From assembly GCF_000231405.2 (NCBI RefSeq), contig NZ_CP007032.1, positions 1,364,001 to 1,428,000 on the forward strand: DNA of 64,000 nucleotides. Direction: 5' to 3'. The notes under the pieces were generated by a model. The model had not been told where the DNA came from, searched no databases, and saw only the letters and a list, made by a program, of their open reading frames with translations. Position numbers and translations under genes: made by a program. Shown one piece after another: positions 18,617 to 28,372 of this stretch (the stretch's first letter is position 1; the number at the start of each line of letters is the position of its first letter). The stretch comes from Desulfitobacterium metallireducens DSM 15288 (GTDB taxonomy: Bacteria; Bacillota; Desulfitobacteriia; Desulfitobacteriales; Desulfitobacteriaceae).

Positions 18617-18632
18617 TGGCATGACTATTGCA
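18617..18632 (+). promoter_or_regulatory. Sigma-54 (-24/-12) promoter of the beta-oxidation operon
   Basis: TGGCATGACTATTGCA matches the sigma-54 consensus TGGCAC-N5-TTGCA with only one mismatch and exact GG to GC spacing. Transcription would begin near 18643, leaving a leader of about 158 nt before the hbd start. The leader carries an AAAAGGAGG (18671-18679) with no usable ATG/GTG/TTG start after it. Confidence 0.85.
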
Positions 18633-18800
18633 ATAAATATCTGACAATTGAAACTCTTCTCAAAACTTTGTAAAAGGAGGCACAAAGTATTATCAGATTG
18701 TGATTTTAAATTTCTAAATTATGGTAATGAGGGTTTCGCAAAGATAAAAAGAGCGAATCCTTATAATTTACATTTAAGAATATATAAGGAGGAGAAAACA

Positions 18801-19640
18801 TTGAAAACAATTATGGTTATCGGAGCCGGTCAAATGGGTGCCGGAATCGCACAAGTTGCAGCACAAGCAGGATATGATGTTATTCTTAACGACATTAAAG
18901 AGGATTTTGTTACCCGAGGACTTCAAGGAATCGAGAAAAACTTAAATCGCAGTGTAGAAAAGGGCCGCATGAGTGCTGAAGATAAAGCAGCAATCTTAGG
19001 TCGTTTTCGTAAAAGTACCTCTTACCAAGATGCAGCTGATGCTGATCTTGTTATTGAAGCAGCTGTTGAAAAAATGTCGATTAAAGGTGAAATTTTTAAA
19101 ACGCTCGACTCGGTCTGCCCAGAGCATACGATTTTAGCTACTAACACCTCATCTCTGCCGATCACGCAAGTTGCTGCTGTTACGAAACGTCCTGATAGAG
19201 TAATTGGCATGCATTTCTTTAATCCTGTTCCTGTTATGAAGCTAGTTGAAGTTATTCGTGGCTTAGAAACAAGCGATGAAGTTTATAATACAATCGAAAA
19301 ATTAAGCCGTGAGTTGGGTAAAACTCCTGTTGAAGTTAAAGATGCCCCTGGTTTTGTTGCTAACCGGATCTTAATCCCAATGATCAACGAAGCGGTTTGG
19401 ATTTTAAATGAAGGAATTGCAAAACCTGAAGATATTGATGAAGTGATGAAACTTGGCGCTAATCAGCCGATGGGGCCTCTTGCATTGGGAGATCTCATTG
19501 GGTTGGACACTGTACTTGCAATTTGCAATGTGCTGCATGAAGGCTTGGGAGACAAATATCGTCCCTGCCCACTGCTTCGTAAGTATGTAGATGCGGGTCG
19601 TCTTGGACGTAAAACTGGACGAGGATTTTTCACCTATTAA
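18801..19640 (+). CDS. hbd: 3-hydroxybutyryl-CoA dehydrogenase
   Basis: 279 residues from TTG 18801, chosen because AAGGAGGAG lies 6 nt upstream and the protein then begins directly with the Rossmann strand ([17 protein letters not shown]). The open frame extends 51 codons further upstream but across the leader. The catalytic block [15 protein letters not shown] and [17 protein letters not shown] are present. It interconverts acetoacetyl-CoA and 3-hydroxybutyryl-CoA with NAD(H). First gene of the sigma-54-driven operon; length is typical of clostridial Hbd (about 282). Confidence 0.95.
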   Translation: MKTIMVIGAGQMGAGIAQVAAQAGYDVILNDIKEDFVTRGLQGIEKNLNRSVEKGRMSAEDKAAILGRFRKSTSYQDAADADLVIEAAVEKMSIKGEIFKTLDSVCPEHTILATNTSSLPITQVAAVTKRPDRVIGMHFFNPVPVMKLVEVIRGLETSDEVYNTIEKLSRELGKTPVEVKDAPGFVANRILIPMINEAVWILNEGIAKPEDIDEVMKLGANQPMGPLALGDLIGLDTVLAICNVLHEGLGDKYRPCPLLRKYVDAGRLGRKTGRGFFTY

Positions 19641-19728
19641 AGCCTTCTCGACTAGTTGTTTTTCCCATTAACTTAAGGTACCCCATAAATTATATATATA
19701 TATAAATAAATAATTGGAGGAATGAAAG

Positions 19729-20877
19729 ATGAATTTCAATCTAACTGAAGACCACATCATGATGCGTAAAATGGTGCGCGATTTTGCTGAAAACGTATGT
19801 GCCAAAGGACTCGAAGAACGGGATGAGAAAGAAGAATGGTCTCGCGAGATTTGGAACCAACTTGCTGAACTTGGTTTAGCTGGAATTACATTTCCTGAAG
19901 AATACGGCGGTGCCGGTGCTGACTATATCTCCTATGCAATTGCAGTTGAAGAACTTTCCCGTGTAGATGCTTCAGTAGGGGTTACCCTTTCCGCACATGC
20001 TAGCTTAGGTTCTAATCCAATCAATATGTTTGGTACTGACGAACAAAAGAAAAAGTTCTTGACTCCGCTTGCTGAAGGAACAAAACTTGGCGCTTTCGGT
20101 TTAACCGAACCTATGGCAGGATCAGATGCTTCTGGAACAAAGACGACTGCTGTTCGTGTTGGCGATGAGTATATTTTGAATGGCTCTAAAATCTTCATCA
20201 CTAATGGTAAAGAAGCAGATGTTTATAATGTTTATGCACAAATGGATAAGAGCAAAGGAAACAAAGGAATTGCAGCTTTCATCGTTGAAAAAGGAACTCC
20301 TGGTTTCACCTTTGGTAAAAAAGAGAAGAAGATGGGAATTCGTTCTTCTGCTACCTATGAACTTGTCTTTGAAGATTGCCATATTCCTGCAACCAACCTC
20401 CTCGGTAAAGAAGGAGAAGGTTTCAAAATCGCTATGCAAACCTTAGATTATGGCCGCATCGGTATTGCTTCCCAAGCTTTAGGAATCGCACAAGGCGCTT
20501 ATGAAGCAGCTGTAAAATATACCAAGGAAAGAGTACAGTTTGGCAAGCCGATTTCTGAATTACAAAATACGCAGTTCAAACTAGCTGATATGGCTACTCA
20601 AATTGAAGCTGCTCGTCTGCTCGTATATCAAGCTGCCTTCATTGCTTCAGAACACAAAATTTCTGTTTCTAAAGCTGCTGCTATGGCAAAACTGTTCGCA
20701 GCTGAAACGGCTATGGCTGTTACAACTCAATCAGTTCAACTTCATGGTGGTTATGGATATACCCGTGACTATCCTGTTGAACGCATGATGAGAGATGCTA
20801 AGATTACAGAAATCTATGAAGGTACAAGTGAAATTCAACGTGTAGTTATCGCCAGCAAGATTCTCAAAGAATTCTAA
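19729..20877 (+). CDS. bcd: Short-chain acyl-CoA dehydrogenase (butyryl-CoA dehydrogenase type)
   Basis: 382 residues, exactly the short-chain acyl-CoA dehydrogenase layout: FAD-binding [62 protein letters not shown], and catalytic Glu364 in the terminal [10 protein letters not shown]. It forms crotonyl-CoA from butyryl-CoA or the reverse, exchanging electrons with the EtfAB encoded next. GGAGG precedes the ATG. Chain-length specificity is inferred from context. Confidence 0.93.
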   Translation: MNFNLTEDHIMMRKMVRDFAENVCAKGLEERDEKEEWSREIWNQLAELGLAGITFPEEYGGAGADYISYAIAVEELSRVDASVGVTLSAHASLGSNPINMFGTDEQKKKFLTPLAEGTKLGAFGLTEPMAGSDASGTKTTAVRVGDEYILNGSKIFITNGKEADVYNVYAQMDKSKGNKGIAAFIVEKGTPGFTFGKKEKKMGIRSSATYELVFEDCHIPATNLLGKEGEGFKIAMQTLDYGRIGIASQALGIAQGAYEAAVKYTKERVQFGKPISELQNTQFKLADMATQIEAARLLVYQAAFIASEHKISVSKAAAMAKLFAAETAMAVTTQSVQLHGGYGYTRDYPVERMMRDAKITEIYEGTSEIQRVVIASKILKEF

Positions 20878-20937
20878 GAAACTTTGAGGTAAAACCTAAA
20901 GGTGTTGGCTCATATCATTAGCTTGGGAGGTAAGCCT

Positions 20938-21711
20938 GTGAATATTGTCGTATGTATGAAACAAACATTTGATACAGAAGCTAAAATTGTTCTTAACGCT
21001 GAAGGAAAAGTTAATTCTGACGGTGTTACGCTGGTTATCAATCCTTTAGACGAATATGCAATCGAAGAAGGACTTCGCCTGAAAGAAAAATTGGGCGGTG
21101 AAGTTACGATCCTCACATTAGGTGGAGATCAGGCTACAGCAGCTATTCGTACTGCTTTAGCAATGGGTGCAGATAAAGCGGTTCTTATCAATGACCCTGC
21201 GCTTGGTGAAGTTGATGAAGGAGTTGCAACTGAAGTCCTGTCGGCTGCTGCAAAAACATTATCAAGCGATATTATCCTTGCTGGGGTAATGGATACAGAT
21301 AATGGTTCTGCTCAAGTTGCGGTTCGAATTGCTGAAAAACTAGGGATCCCCTCGGTCAGCGCAGTTACCAAACTAGATATCAACGCCGATAAAGCTGAAG
21401 CAGTTCGGGTTATCGATGGTGGTACAGCAACTCTTGAGGTTCCACTTCCTGTGATGGTCACTGTAGTCCAAGGAATTAACGAACCACGGTATCCTTCAGT
21501 AGCCGGAATTATGAAAGCAAAGAAGAAACCTCTCACGACGATGACATTGAGTGACTTGGGAGTCAATGCTTCTGATTTGACCGTTCACAATAAAGTCACT
21601 AAACTTACTTTGCCCATCCCACGTAAAGGAGGAAGAATAATTCCTGGGGAGGTTGCTGAGGCTACCCTAGAATTAGCACGCTTACTACATGAGGAAGCTA
21701 AAATCCTCTAA
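20938..21711 (+). CDS. etfB: Electron transfer flavoprotein beta subunit
   Basis: 257 residues from GTG 20938, preceded by GGGAGG at 7 nt; an upstream in-frame GTG (20902) has no proper site. The protein starts NIVVCMKQTFDTEAKI and carries the nucleotide-binding blocks VINPLDEYAIEEGLRLKE and DTDNGSAQVAVRIAEKLGIPSVSAVTKL. It pairs with EtfA to carry electrons from the acyl-CoA dehydrogenase. It resembles ETFs paired with membrane oxidoreductases, but bifurcating and non-bifurcating types cannot be separated by eye. Confidence 0.94.
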   Translation: MNIVVCMKQTFDTEAKIVLNAEGKVNSDGVTLVINPLDEYAIEEGLRLKEKLGGEVTILTLGGDQATAAIRTALAMGADKAVLINDPALGEVDEGVATEVLSAAAKTLSSDIILAGVMDTDNGSAQVAVRIAEKLGIPSVSAVTKLDINADKAEAVRVIDGGTATLEVPLPVMVTVVQGINEPRYPSVAGIMKAKKKPLTTMTLSDLGVNASDLTVHNKVTKLTLPIPRKGGRIIPGEVAEATLELARLLHEEAKIL

Positions 21712-21746
21712 AAATGAGATGAATAGGTAAAGGAGCGAGTGAAGTT

Positions 21747-22736
21747 ATGCCAAAGGGTATATGGATTTTAGTAGAACAAGCAAAGGGACAAATTCGCAAA
21801 GTCTCTTTAGAGATTTTGAGTCAAGGCCGTAAAATTGCGGATCAAACGGGAGAACCACTTGTCGCAGTTATCGCAGGAGAAGGCATTGCCAACCTTGCTA
21901 AAGAGGTTGCTGAGTATGGAGCAGATCAAGTTTATCTCCTTGACTCGCCTCAATTGGCACAGTATACAACAGGTGCTTATACCTCAGCACTGAACAAACT
22001 TATCAGAGAGAAAGAACCTAAAGCGTTTTTGCTTGGATTTACTGGTCTCGGTAAAGATTTAGCTCCACGTTTAGCGCAACGCTTAGGCGTCGGTCTTGCT
22101 TCAGACGTAACCGACATCGAAGTTGATCCGGAAAAGTTTCTTGTGTTTAAACGCCCAGTCTATACGGGTAATGCGTTTGCATTTGTTGAAACAACAAGTA
22201 TTCCCGCTTTTGCGACTGTACGGGCGAAATCTTTCGTTATTGCAGAGCCTGATGCTTCTCGTCAAGCAGAAGTTATTCAAGCTGAAGTCAGTATTGATCC
22301 TTCAGATCTGAAAGCAATTTTGAAAGAAGTAGCTATTGCAGCATCTAGTCGTCCTGCACTTACTGAGGCTGAGTTTATTGTTTCAGGTGGTCGTGGGATG
22401 AAAGGCCCTGAGAATTTTGCTATTCTTGAAGAATTGGCAGACGTCGTTGGTGGAGCTGTTGGTGCTTCTAGAGCTGCAGTCGATGCAGAGTGGATAGACA
22501 ACCAATTCCAAGTCGGACAGACAGGAAGTATCGTTGCTCCCACACTTTATATTGCTTGTGGAATTAGTGGTGCTATTCAGCACTTAGCAGGTATGGGGGC
22601 TTCGAAATTCATCGTTGCCATTAACAAAGACCCAGAAGCTAACATTTTTACTGTAGCTGATTATGGGATCGTTGGTGACCTTTTTGAGGTAGTCCCCCTC
22701 CTTACTCAAGAATTCAAAAAATTAGTTAATAGCTAA
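21747..22736 (+). CDS. etfA: Electron transfer flavoprotein alpha subunit
   Basis: 329 residues with the C-terminal FAD-binding signature (VVGGAVGASRAAVDAEWIDNQFQVGQTGSIVAPTLYIACGISGAIQHLAGM, then VAINKDPEANIFTVADYGIVGD). No N-terminal ferredoxin extension is present, unlike some bifurcating EtfA proteins. AAAGGAG lies about 12 nt before the ATG. It works with EtfB and the FeS oxidoreductase that follows after a structured 184-bp gap. Confidence 0.95.
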   Translation: MPKGIWILVEQAKGQIRKVSLEILSQGRKIADQTGEPLVAVIAGEGIANLAKEVAEYGADQVYLLDSPQLAQYTTGAYTSALNKLIREKEPKAFLLGFTGLGKDLAPRLAQRLGVGLASDVTDIEVDPEKFLVFKRPVYTGNAFAFVETTSIPAFATVRAKSFVIAEPDASRQAEVIQAEVSIDPSDLKAILKEVAIAASSRPALTEAEFIVSGGRGMKGPENFAILEELADVVGGAVGASRAAVDAEWIDNQFQVGQTGSIVAPTLYIACGISGAIQHLAGMGASKFIVAINKDPEANIFTVADYGIVGDLFEVVPLLTQEFKKLVNS

Positions 22737-22751
22737 TAAATTATCTTTAAA

Positions 22752-22837
22752 CTCGCACGGGGAACCAAGGCAACTCACCAGCCAGGTTTGATCTGAAGTA
22801 AGATTAAACGGGAGTTTATCCTTGTTCTCCGCGCGAG
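22752..22837 (+). other. Long hairpin between etfA and the FeS oxidoreductase gene
   Basis: CTCGCACGGGGAACCAAGG (22752-22770) pairs with CCTTGTTCTCCGCGCGAG (22820-22837), about 16 pairs with one bulge and a few mismatches; inside, AACTC can pair with GAGTT. There is no adjacent T run, so it may act in RNA stability or processing rather than termination. A C4T6 stretch lies 14 nt further on (22851-22860). Confidence 0.6.
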
Positions 22838-22920
22838 AATCCATTTCAGCCCCTTTTTTCTGCTAAGTTAAGAGTGGATTAGGATTTTGATTTAAATAAA
22901 GAAGAGGAGGAGAAGGGTAT

Positions 22921-24990
22921 ATGCCTACAAGGGAGCTTTATTGGAACATCCATGGACATTGGTTAGTATATCCCGTTTTTATTATTGCCGTAGCCTTTTT
23001 AATCTATGGTTATAGACAACGCTATCATCTCTGGAAGCTAGGACAGCCTGAGAATCGCTGGAAAGATGTTGGAACAGGAATTAAGGATCTCCTTGTTTAT
23101 GGCTTATTTCACAAACGAATACTAAAAGATGCATATCCAGGAATCATGCATTTCTTTATTTTATGGGGCTTTATATTTTTAGCTTTTGCGACAGCAATGT
23201 TGACACTACAAGCTGACTTTGGAATTAATATCTTCCATGGCCCACTTTATGTCTTCGTTAAGCTGACCGCAAACTTATTTGGTTTATTAGCCGTTGTGGG
23301 TGTGCTAATGGCGATATGGCGGCGTTACATCACCAAATCAGATCGTTTGGATAATAAAAAAGGTGCAGGGGACGGAATCGTTCTCGCTCTTATTTTGGCT
23401 ATCCTTCTTACCGGTTTTGTGATTCAAGGCGTTCGTATGGCTGCCACCAATGATCCTTGGGCTTATTATGGTTTCGTGGGATATTGGATTGCTCCCCTGT
23501 TTAGCGGGCTGAGTGCTGAAGCTCTTAGTACCTTGCATCAAATTCTATGGTGGACTCACCTTGTGTTAGCGATGAGCTTTATTGGTTATTTCCCCTATTC
23601 AAAGCTAACCCACATTTTATTGGCTCCAGCCAATCAATTTTTGAGAAAACGTGGACCTATTGGAATCCCGGAAAAAATTGATTTTGAAGATGAAAGTCTC
23701 GAGACTTTTGGAAAAAGTAAACTACGCGAATTTTCTTGGAAAACGCTCTTTAATACAGATGCTTGCATTCGCTGTGGAAGATGTCAAGACAATTGCCCAG
23801 CGTATTTAAGCGGTAAACATCTTAATCCTAAAAAAGTCATCCAAGATATGCATGACTATATGGAAGAAGTGGGTGAAGCGTATGATAAATACGCTAAGGC
23901 TCACCCCGCAGTTGCCACAGCTAGTGCAACGCAGGGATCAGATGAAGTTGCGGCTACTGTAGAAGCTCCTTCTGAAGAAGAACTCGGGCTCCGTAATCTA
24001 ATCGGGGATGTTATTCCTGAAGAAGACCTTTGGGCCTGTACTACTTGTCGTTCCTGCGAACAACAATGCCCAATCTTTGTCGAGCACGTGGATAAGACCG
24101 TTGATATGCGTCGTAATTTGGTTCTTATGGAAAGTCGCTTCCCAGCGGAGGCACAACTTGCCTTTAAGAACATGGAAAACAACGGTAATCCGTGGGGCAT
24201 TGGCTGGACTAAACGAGCTGAGCACATGACGAGCTTAGGCGTTCCTACATTGGAAGAAAATCCAGAACCCGAAATTCTTTATTGGCCAGGTTGCTCCGGA
24301 GCTTTCGATGCACGGAACCAAAAAGTTTCTACAGCCTTCGTAAAACTCCTGAAGAAAGCCAATGTTAACTTCTCCATCATTGGTAATGATGAAAAATGCT
24401 GTGGCGATTCTGCCCGTCGTTTAGGAAACGAGTATCTGTTCTTCTCGCTCGCATCAGAAAACATTGAGGTCATGAATGGTTACGGCGTTAAGAAGATTGT
24501 GACTCAGTGTCCGCACTGCTTCAATGTTTTGAAACAAGATTATCCTGAGTTTGGTGGTAATTATGAAGTCATTCATCACACCCAATATCTGAATGATTTA
24601 GTGAAATCAGGGCGTCTTAAACTTAATAAAGTAGGTAATAATCCAACGATTACCTACCATGATTCCTGCTATTTAGGACGTTACCATCAAATTTATGACG
24701 AACCCCGTGAATTGTTAAAAGCTGCAGGATTTACAACGCTGGAAATGTCTCATCATCATGAGAAGAGTTTCTGCTGTGGCGCAGGGGGAGGTCGGATGTG
24801 GTTAGAAGAACATGAAGGACAGCGTATCAACGAAATGCGTACAGATGAAGCGCTGGCAATCCAAGCTGACTATGTAGGAACAGCTTGTCCGTTCTGTTTA
24901 ACCATGATCAATGATGGAATTGCCTCACGTGAAGCTGAAGAAAAAGTCAAGGCACAAGATATCGCTGAAATTCTGGCGCAAGGAATTTAA
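22921..24990 (+). CDS. Membrane Fe-S oxidoreductase, ETF:(methyl)menaquinone oxidoreductase type
   Basis: 689 residues. The N-terminal 240 residues hold about six hydrophobic helices resembling the nitrate reductase gamma/heme b domain. Two 4Fe-4S motifs follow ([12 protein letters not shown] near 281 and [12 protein letters not shown] near 375), then two CCG domains ([29 protein letters not shown]) as in HdrD/GlpC-like proteins. Proteins of this DUF224 type next to etfAB have been described as EMO in Syntrophus and as the membrane FeS oxidoreductase in Syntrophomonas, passing electrons from reduced ETF to menaquinone. The operon position here fits that role. The polar insert between the two clusters ([20 protein letters not shown]) is probably a linker. 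Confidence 0.9.
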   Translation: MPTRELYWNIHGHWLVYPVFIIAVAFLIYGYRQRYHLWKLGQPENRWKDVGTGIKDLLVYGLFHKRILKDAYPGIMHFFILWGFIFLAFATAMLTLQADFGINIFHGPLYVFVKLTANLFGLLAVVGVLMAIWRRYITKSDRLDNKKGAGDGIVLALILAILLTGFVIQGVRMAATNDPWAYYGFVGYWIAPLFSGLSAEALSTLHQILWWTHLVLAMSFIGYFPYSKLTHILLAPANQFLRKRGPIGIPEKIDFEDESLETFGKSKLREFSWKTLFNTDACIRCGRCQDNCPAYLSGKHLNPKKVIQDMHDYMEEVGEAYDKYAKAHPAVATASATQGSDEVAATVEAPSEEELGLRNLIGDVIPEEDLWACTTCRSCEQQCPIFVEHVDKTVDMRRNLVLMESRFPAEAQLAFKNMENNGNPWGIGWTKRAEHMTSLGVPTLEENPEPEILYWPGCSGAFDARNQKVSTAFVKLLKKANVNFSIIGNDEKCCGDSARRLGNEYLFFSLASENIEVMNGYGVKKIVTQCPHCFNVLKQDYPEFGGNYEVIHHTQYLNDLVKSGRLKLNKVGNNPTITYHDSCYLGRYHQIYDEPRELLKAAGFTTLEMSHHHEKSFCCGAGGGRMWLEEHEGQRINEMRTDEALAIQADYVGTACPFCLTMINDGIASREAEEKVKAQDIAEILAQGI

Positions 24991-25039
24991 TATTAGTTAT
25001 CTTTTAAAATATTTAATATCGAAAAGTGAGGGTATAAAC

Positions 25040-26218
25040 ATGAAAGATGTTGTTATTGTAAGTGCTGTAAGAACGCCTGTCGGCACATTTAATGGGAAAT
25101 TGAGTAAACTTACAGGAGCACAACTTGGGGCGGTTGTTATTAAAGAAGCTGTTTCTAGAGCCGGCATTAAACCAGAGCAAGTTGATGAAGTAATCATGGG
25201 AAATGTATTAAGTGCCGCTATGGGACAAAACCCTGCTCGTCAGGCAGCTGTTAATGCAGGTATGCCGATTGAGGTTCCGGCTTGGACGGTAAGCAAAGTT
25301 TGCGGATCTGGATTAAAAGCGGTTGTCTGTGCTGCTCAAGCGATTATTTCAGGAGATGCTGATGTTATCGTTGCTGGTGGTATGGAAAGCATGTCTTCAG
25401 CTGCTTTTGCATTACCTAAAGCTCGCACAGGCTATCGTATGGGCAATGACACTTTAGTTGATACGATGATCAACGATGGACTGACTGATGCGTTCCATAA
25501 TATTCATATGGGCATCACAGCTGAGAATATCTCTGAAAAATTCGGAATTACTCGTGAACAACAAGACGAACTTTCTGTACGCAGCCAAAATAGAGCAGAA
25601 GTCGCTATTAAGTCTGGAAGATTTAATGATGAAATCGTTCCAGTTTCGATTCCTCAAAGAAAAGGTGATCCGATCGTTATTGATCAAGATGAATTCCCCC
25701 GTTTCGGTACAACGCCTGAGTCACTTGCTAAATTGAAACCAGCTTTTAAAAAAGATGGAACAGTTACTGCAGGAAATGCGTCTGGAATTAATGATGGAGC
25801 AGCCGCTTTCGTCGTAATGTCCAAAGAAAAAGCCGATGAATTAGGTTTAACTGTACTTGCTAAAATTACCTCTTGGGCTTCTGCTGGTGTAGATCCTTTG
25901 ATCATGGGAACTGGTCCTATTCCGGCTTCTCGTAAAGCAATGAAGAAAGCTGGGCTTAAAATCGAAGATATAGATCTTGTGGAAGCAAATGAAGCTTTTG
26001 CAGCTCAAGCTCAAGAAGTGACCAATGAGTTGGGTCTCGATATTGAGAAAACGAATGTTAATGGCGGAGCAATTGCTATTGGTCACCCTGTTGGAGCATC
26101 CGGTGCACGTATTTTGGTAACTTTAGTCCATGAAATGGGAAAACGCGATGCTCATCGTGGACTTGCTACCCTTTGCATCGGCGGCGGGCAAGGTATTGCT
26201 ATGATCGTCGAGAGATAG
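25040..26218 (+). CDS. thl: Acetyl-CoA acetyltransferase (thiolase)
   Basis: 392 residues from ATG 25040 with GAGGG upstream; the frame runs open upstream into the previous gene but that part is not coding for this protein. Active-site Cys88 in [11 protein letters not shown], the [18 protein letters not shown] histidine block and the terminal LCIGGGQG cysteine are all present. The enzyme cleaves acetoacetyl-CoA to two acetyl-CoA or condenses them. Biosynthetic-type length and motifs. It lies 49 bp after the FeS oxidoreductase gene. Confidence 0.96.
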   Translation: MKDVVIVSAVRTPVGTFNGKLSKLTGAQLGAVVIKEAVSRAGIKPEQVDEVIMGNVLSAAMGQNPARQAAVNAGMPIEVPAWTVSKVCGSGLKAVVCAAQAIISGDADVIVAGGMESMSSAAFALPKARTGYRMGNDTLVDTMINDGLTDAFHNIHMGITAENISEKFGITREQQDELSVRSQNRAEVAIKSGRFNDEIVPVSIPQRKGDPIVIDQDEFPRFGTTPESLAKLKPAFKKDGTVTAGNASGINDGAAAFVVMSKEKADELGLTVLAKITSWASAGVDPLIMGTGPIPASRKAMKKAGLKIEDIDLVEANEAFAAQAQEVTNELGLDIEKTNVNGGAIAIGHPVGASGARILVTLVHEMGKRDAHRGLATLCIGGGQGIAMIVER

Positions 26219-26250
26219 TACCAAGCAAAAATTGAGGAGGCAGGGTTTAA

Positions 26251-27033
26251 ATGGAGTTTGAAAATCTAATCCTCGAATATCAAGAGCATATCGCTATTTT
26301 GAAAATTAATCGACCCAAAGCCTTAAATGCATTAAACAGTGCAACTTTAAAAGAGCTTTCTCAAGCCTTTACGCAACTCGCTGACAATGCGAACGTTCGC
26401 GTGGTTCTTCTTACAGGTAGCGGTGAAAAAGCATTTGTTGCTGGAGCAGACATCGCTGAAATGAGCGATATGAATCCCCAACAAGCACGGCGATTTAGCC
26501 AAATGGGACATAATGTTATGGATCAAATTGAGAATTTACCTCAACCCGTCATTGCAGTAGTGAATGGATTTGCTCTGGGCGGAGGTACAGAACTCGCAAT
26601 GGCATGTGATTTTCGTTTAGCGGGAGAGAAAGCGAAATTTGGTCAACCTGAAGTAACATTAGGACTTCTTGCAGGATTCGGCGGAACTCAACGCTTAGCG
26701 CGATTAGTGGGAAGTGGGAGAGCAAGTGAAATACTGTTTACTGGGGATAATTTGGACGCACAAGAAGCGTACCGGATTGGCCTTGTAAATCGCGTTTATG
26801 CGCAAGAGGATCTTATGGATCAAGCAGAAAAACTAGCGCAAAAGATAGCTTCTCGAGCACCTATTGGTGTTCAGTTGACGAAGACGGCTATTCAAAAAGG
26901 ACAGAACATGGATATCGTAGCCGGTCAAGCTTTTGAAGCTGAAGTTTTTGGAGAGGTTTTCAGTACTCAGGATCAAAAAGATGGGTGTTCCGCTTTTCTT
27001 GAAAAACGAAAAGCAGATTTTCAAGGGAAATAA
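26251..27033 (+). CDS. crt: Enoyl-CoA hydratase (crotonase)
   Basis: 260 residues of the crotonase fold: RPKALNALNSATL, the oxyanion hole AFVAGADIAEM, ALGGGTELAMACDFR and the catalytic glutamates in FGQPEVTLGLLAGFGGTQRL. It hydrates crotonyl-CoA to 3-hydroxybutyryl-CoA. GAGGAGG precedes the ATG. It is the last gene of the operon and is closed by a strong terminator, completing the C4 beta-oxidation cycle apart from the acyl-CoA activating enzyme. Confidence 0.95.
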   Translation: MEFENLILEYQEHIAILKINRPKALNALNSATLKELSQAFTQLADNANVRVVLLTGSGEKAFVAGADIAEMSDMNPQQARRFSQMGHNVMDQIENLPQPVIAVVNGFALGGGTELAMACDFRLAGEKAKFGQPEVTLGLLAGFGGTQRLARLVGSGRASEILFTGDNLDAQEAYRIGLVNRVYAQEDLMDQAEKLAQKIASRAPIGVQLTKTAIQKGQNMDIVAGQAFEAEVFGEVFSTQDQKDGCSAFLEKRKADFQGK

Positions 27034-27078
27034 TGTTTTATTTGCTTGTATAATATCTCATATAAATGGAATACAAAG

Positions 27079-27116
27079 AATAGAGGGAGATTTAAAAACT
27101 CCCTCTATTTTTTTTG
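27079..27116 (+). terminator. Terminator of the beta-oxidation operon
   Basis: AATAGAGGGAG pairs with CTCCCTCTATT, followed by T8. Confidence 0.93.
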
Positions 27117-27238
27117 CGTTTTATGTATGTGCTGGCATTCAAGTTTATCTTTCATTATGATATAATAAGAAAATAGAGAACAATTTTAAAGTGAGAACGA
27201 TTATAATGAAGAAACTTTAATGATAAAGGAGATTTCGC

Positions 27239-28312
27239 ATGCCGATTCCAATTGGTGCGAGAGTTTTGAAAACAGGGATAGGAGTTACTATTGCACTGCT
27301 AATCTGTCAAGCTTTACAAATTGTCCCTGCTACTTTTGCGGCAATCACAGTAGTTGTGAATATGCTACCTTCGGTCAATAGAGCCTTAACGGATGCTTGG
27401 GCTCAAATTCGGGTCCATCTTCTGGGTGTTATTCTTGCAACCTTTTTGGGTATCTTTTACTGGAATAATCCCTTTGGGGTTGGGATAGCTGTCATTCTTA
27501 TTATTATGGTCGCTAATCGTCTGGGGTGGGGAGGAACGATAACCCCAGGTATTGTTTCGATCATTTTTATTCTCGATGCTCCCCCTGAACAATTCTTAAT
27601 GCATGCAGGAACCCGTTCCATTAGCATCTTTATTGGGCTTGGTGTTGCATTAATCACGAATCGTGTATTGGCACCGCCACGGTATAAAAAGTCACTCTTA
27701 GAAAAGCTTCAATCCATATTCCTTGATTCCTCAGCATACTTTATTCAAAGTATGAGGGCTTTTGTTCAAGGAACGTATATGAAAGAATATGAAAAAACTA
27801 ATGTTGAGGGTCTCGAAGCCCGAATAGAAGAAATCCTTGAAATGCATGAGCATGCCCGAGATGAATTCTTACCTGGAGAAAATGCTCATCTTGTTGAAAA
27901 GCTTATTGAGATTTGTCAGGGTTTTGTGGAACGTGGACAAAATATTGAAGAAATGACGTATCAACGCGTCAAACGTCGACTTTCTCCTGATTCCCCGCTT
28001 GAATTTCAAGAAATTGCTCCTGCCTTTCAAGAGCTTCTTAATGTTCTTCACATTGGTGATGATCAGTTGGAGGTTTTAACTCGCCAGATTTCTGAAAATC
28101 TATATAGACCACATACTAACATGATTAATAAGGGTGATAATATTGAGTACTGGGATCGATTTGATCAAGCCATGGCAGTTTGGCAGAGTGAAGTGAGCGG
28201 TGTTTTCTATTTACGTGCGATGATGGAAGTCGCAGTCGTCGCAACTGAGATGCGTTGGGCTGCTCGTCGGCTAAAACGGATCTATAATCTGGGAAGCTTT
28301 AAGAAGGCTTGA
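27239..28312 (+). CDS. Aromatic acid exporter/FUSC-like membrane protein
   Basis: 357 residues. The N-terminal 150 residues contain several hydrophobic helices (GARVLKTGIGVTIALLICQALQIVPATFAAITVVVNM is the typical start of the DUF939/ArAE_1 family), and the C-terminal half is helical and cytoplasmic. Bacillus YgaE/YqjA-type proteins share this layout; members are proposed exporters of aromatic acids or lipids. AAAGGAG precedes the ATG. Monocistronic, with a terminator that has been followed by a group II intron. Confidence 0.82.
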   Translation: MPIPIGARVLKTGIGVTIALLICQALQIVPATFAAITVVVNMLPSVNRALTDAWAQIRVHLLGVILATFLGIFYWNNPFGVGIAVILIIMVANRLGWGGTITPGIVSIIFILDAPPEQFLMHAGTRSISIFIGLGVALITNRVLAPPRYKKSLLEKLQSIFLDSSAYFIQSMRAFVQGTYMKEYEKTNVEGLEARIEEILEMHEHARDEFLPGENAHLVEKLIEICQGFVERGQNIEEMTYQRVKRRLSPDSPLEFQEIAPAFQELLNVLHIGDDQLEVLTRQISENLYRPHTNMINKGDNIEYWDRFDQAMAVWQSEVSGVFYLRAMMEVAVVATEMRWAARRLKRIYNLGSFKKA

Positions 28313-28333
28313 GATATTTCTGGATAATATAAA

Positions 28334-28370
28334 AAATCCTTGGGAGAATTAAACTTCCAGGGATTTCTTA
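28334..28370 (+). terminator. Terminator of the exporter gene, adjacent to the intron insertion point
   Basis: AAATCCTTGGGAG (28334-28346) pairs over 13 positions, including two G-U pairs, with CTTCCAGGGATTT (28354-28366). The T tail is weak and the group II intron begins about 6 nt beyond. Confidence 0.7.
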
Positions 28371-28372
28371 TG

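Noticed and set aside
18648-18800. Upstream extension of the hbd frame
   Set aside because: The leader lies before an AAGGAGGAG site, and Hbd proteins begin directly with the Rossmann strand found after TTG 18801.
24911-25039. Upstream extension of the thiolase frame
   Set aside because: It overlaps the end of the FeS oxidoreductase gene and precedes the thiolase ribosome site; thiolases begin at the ATG 25040 position.
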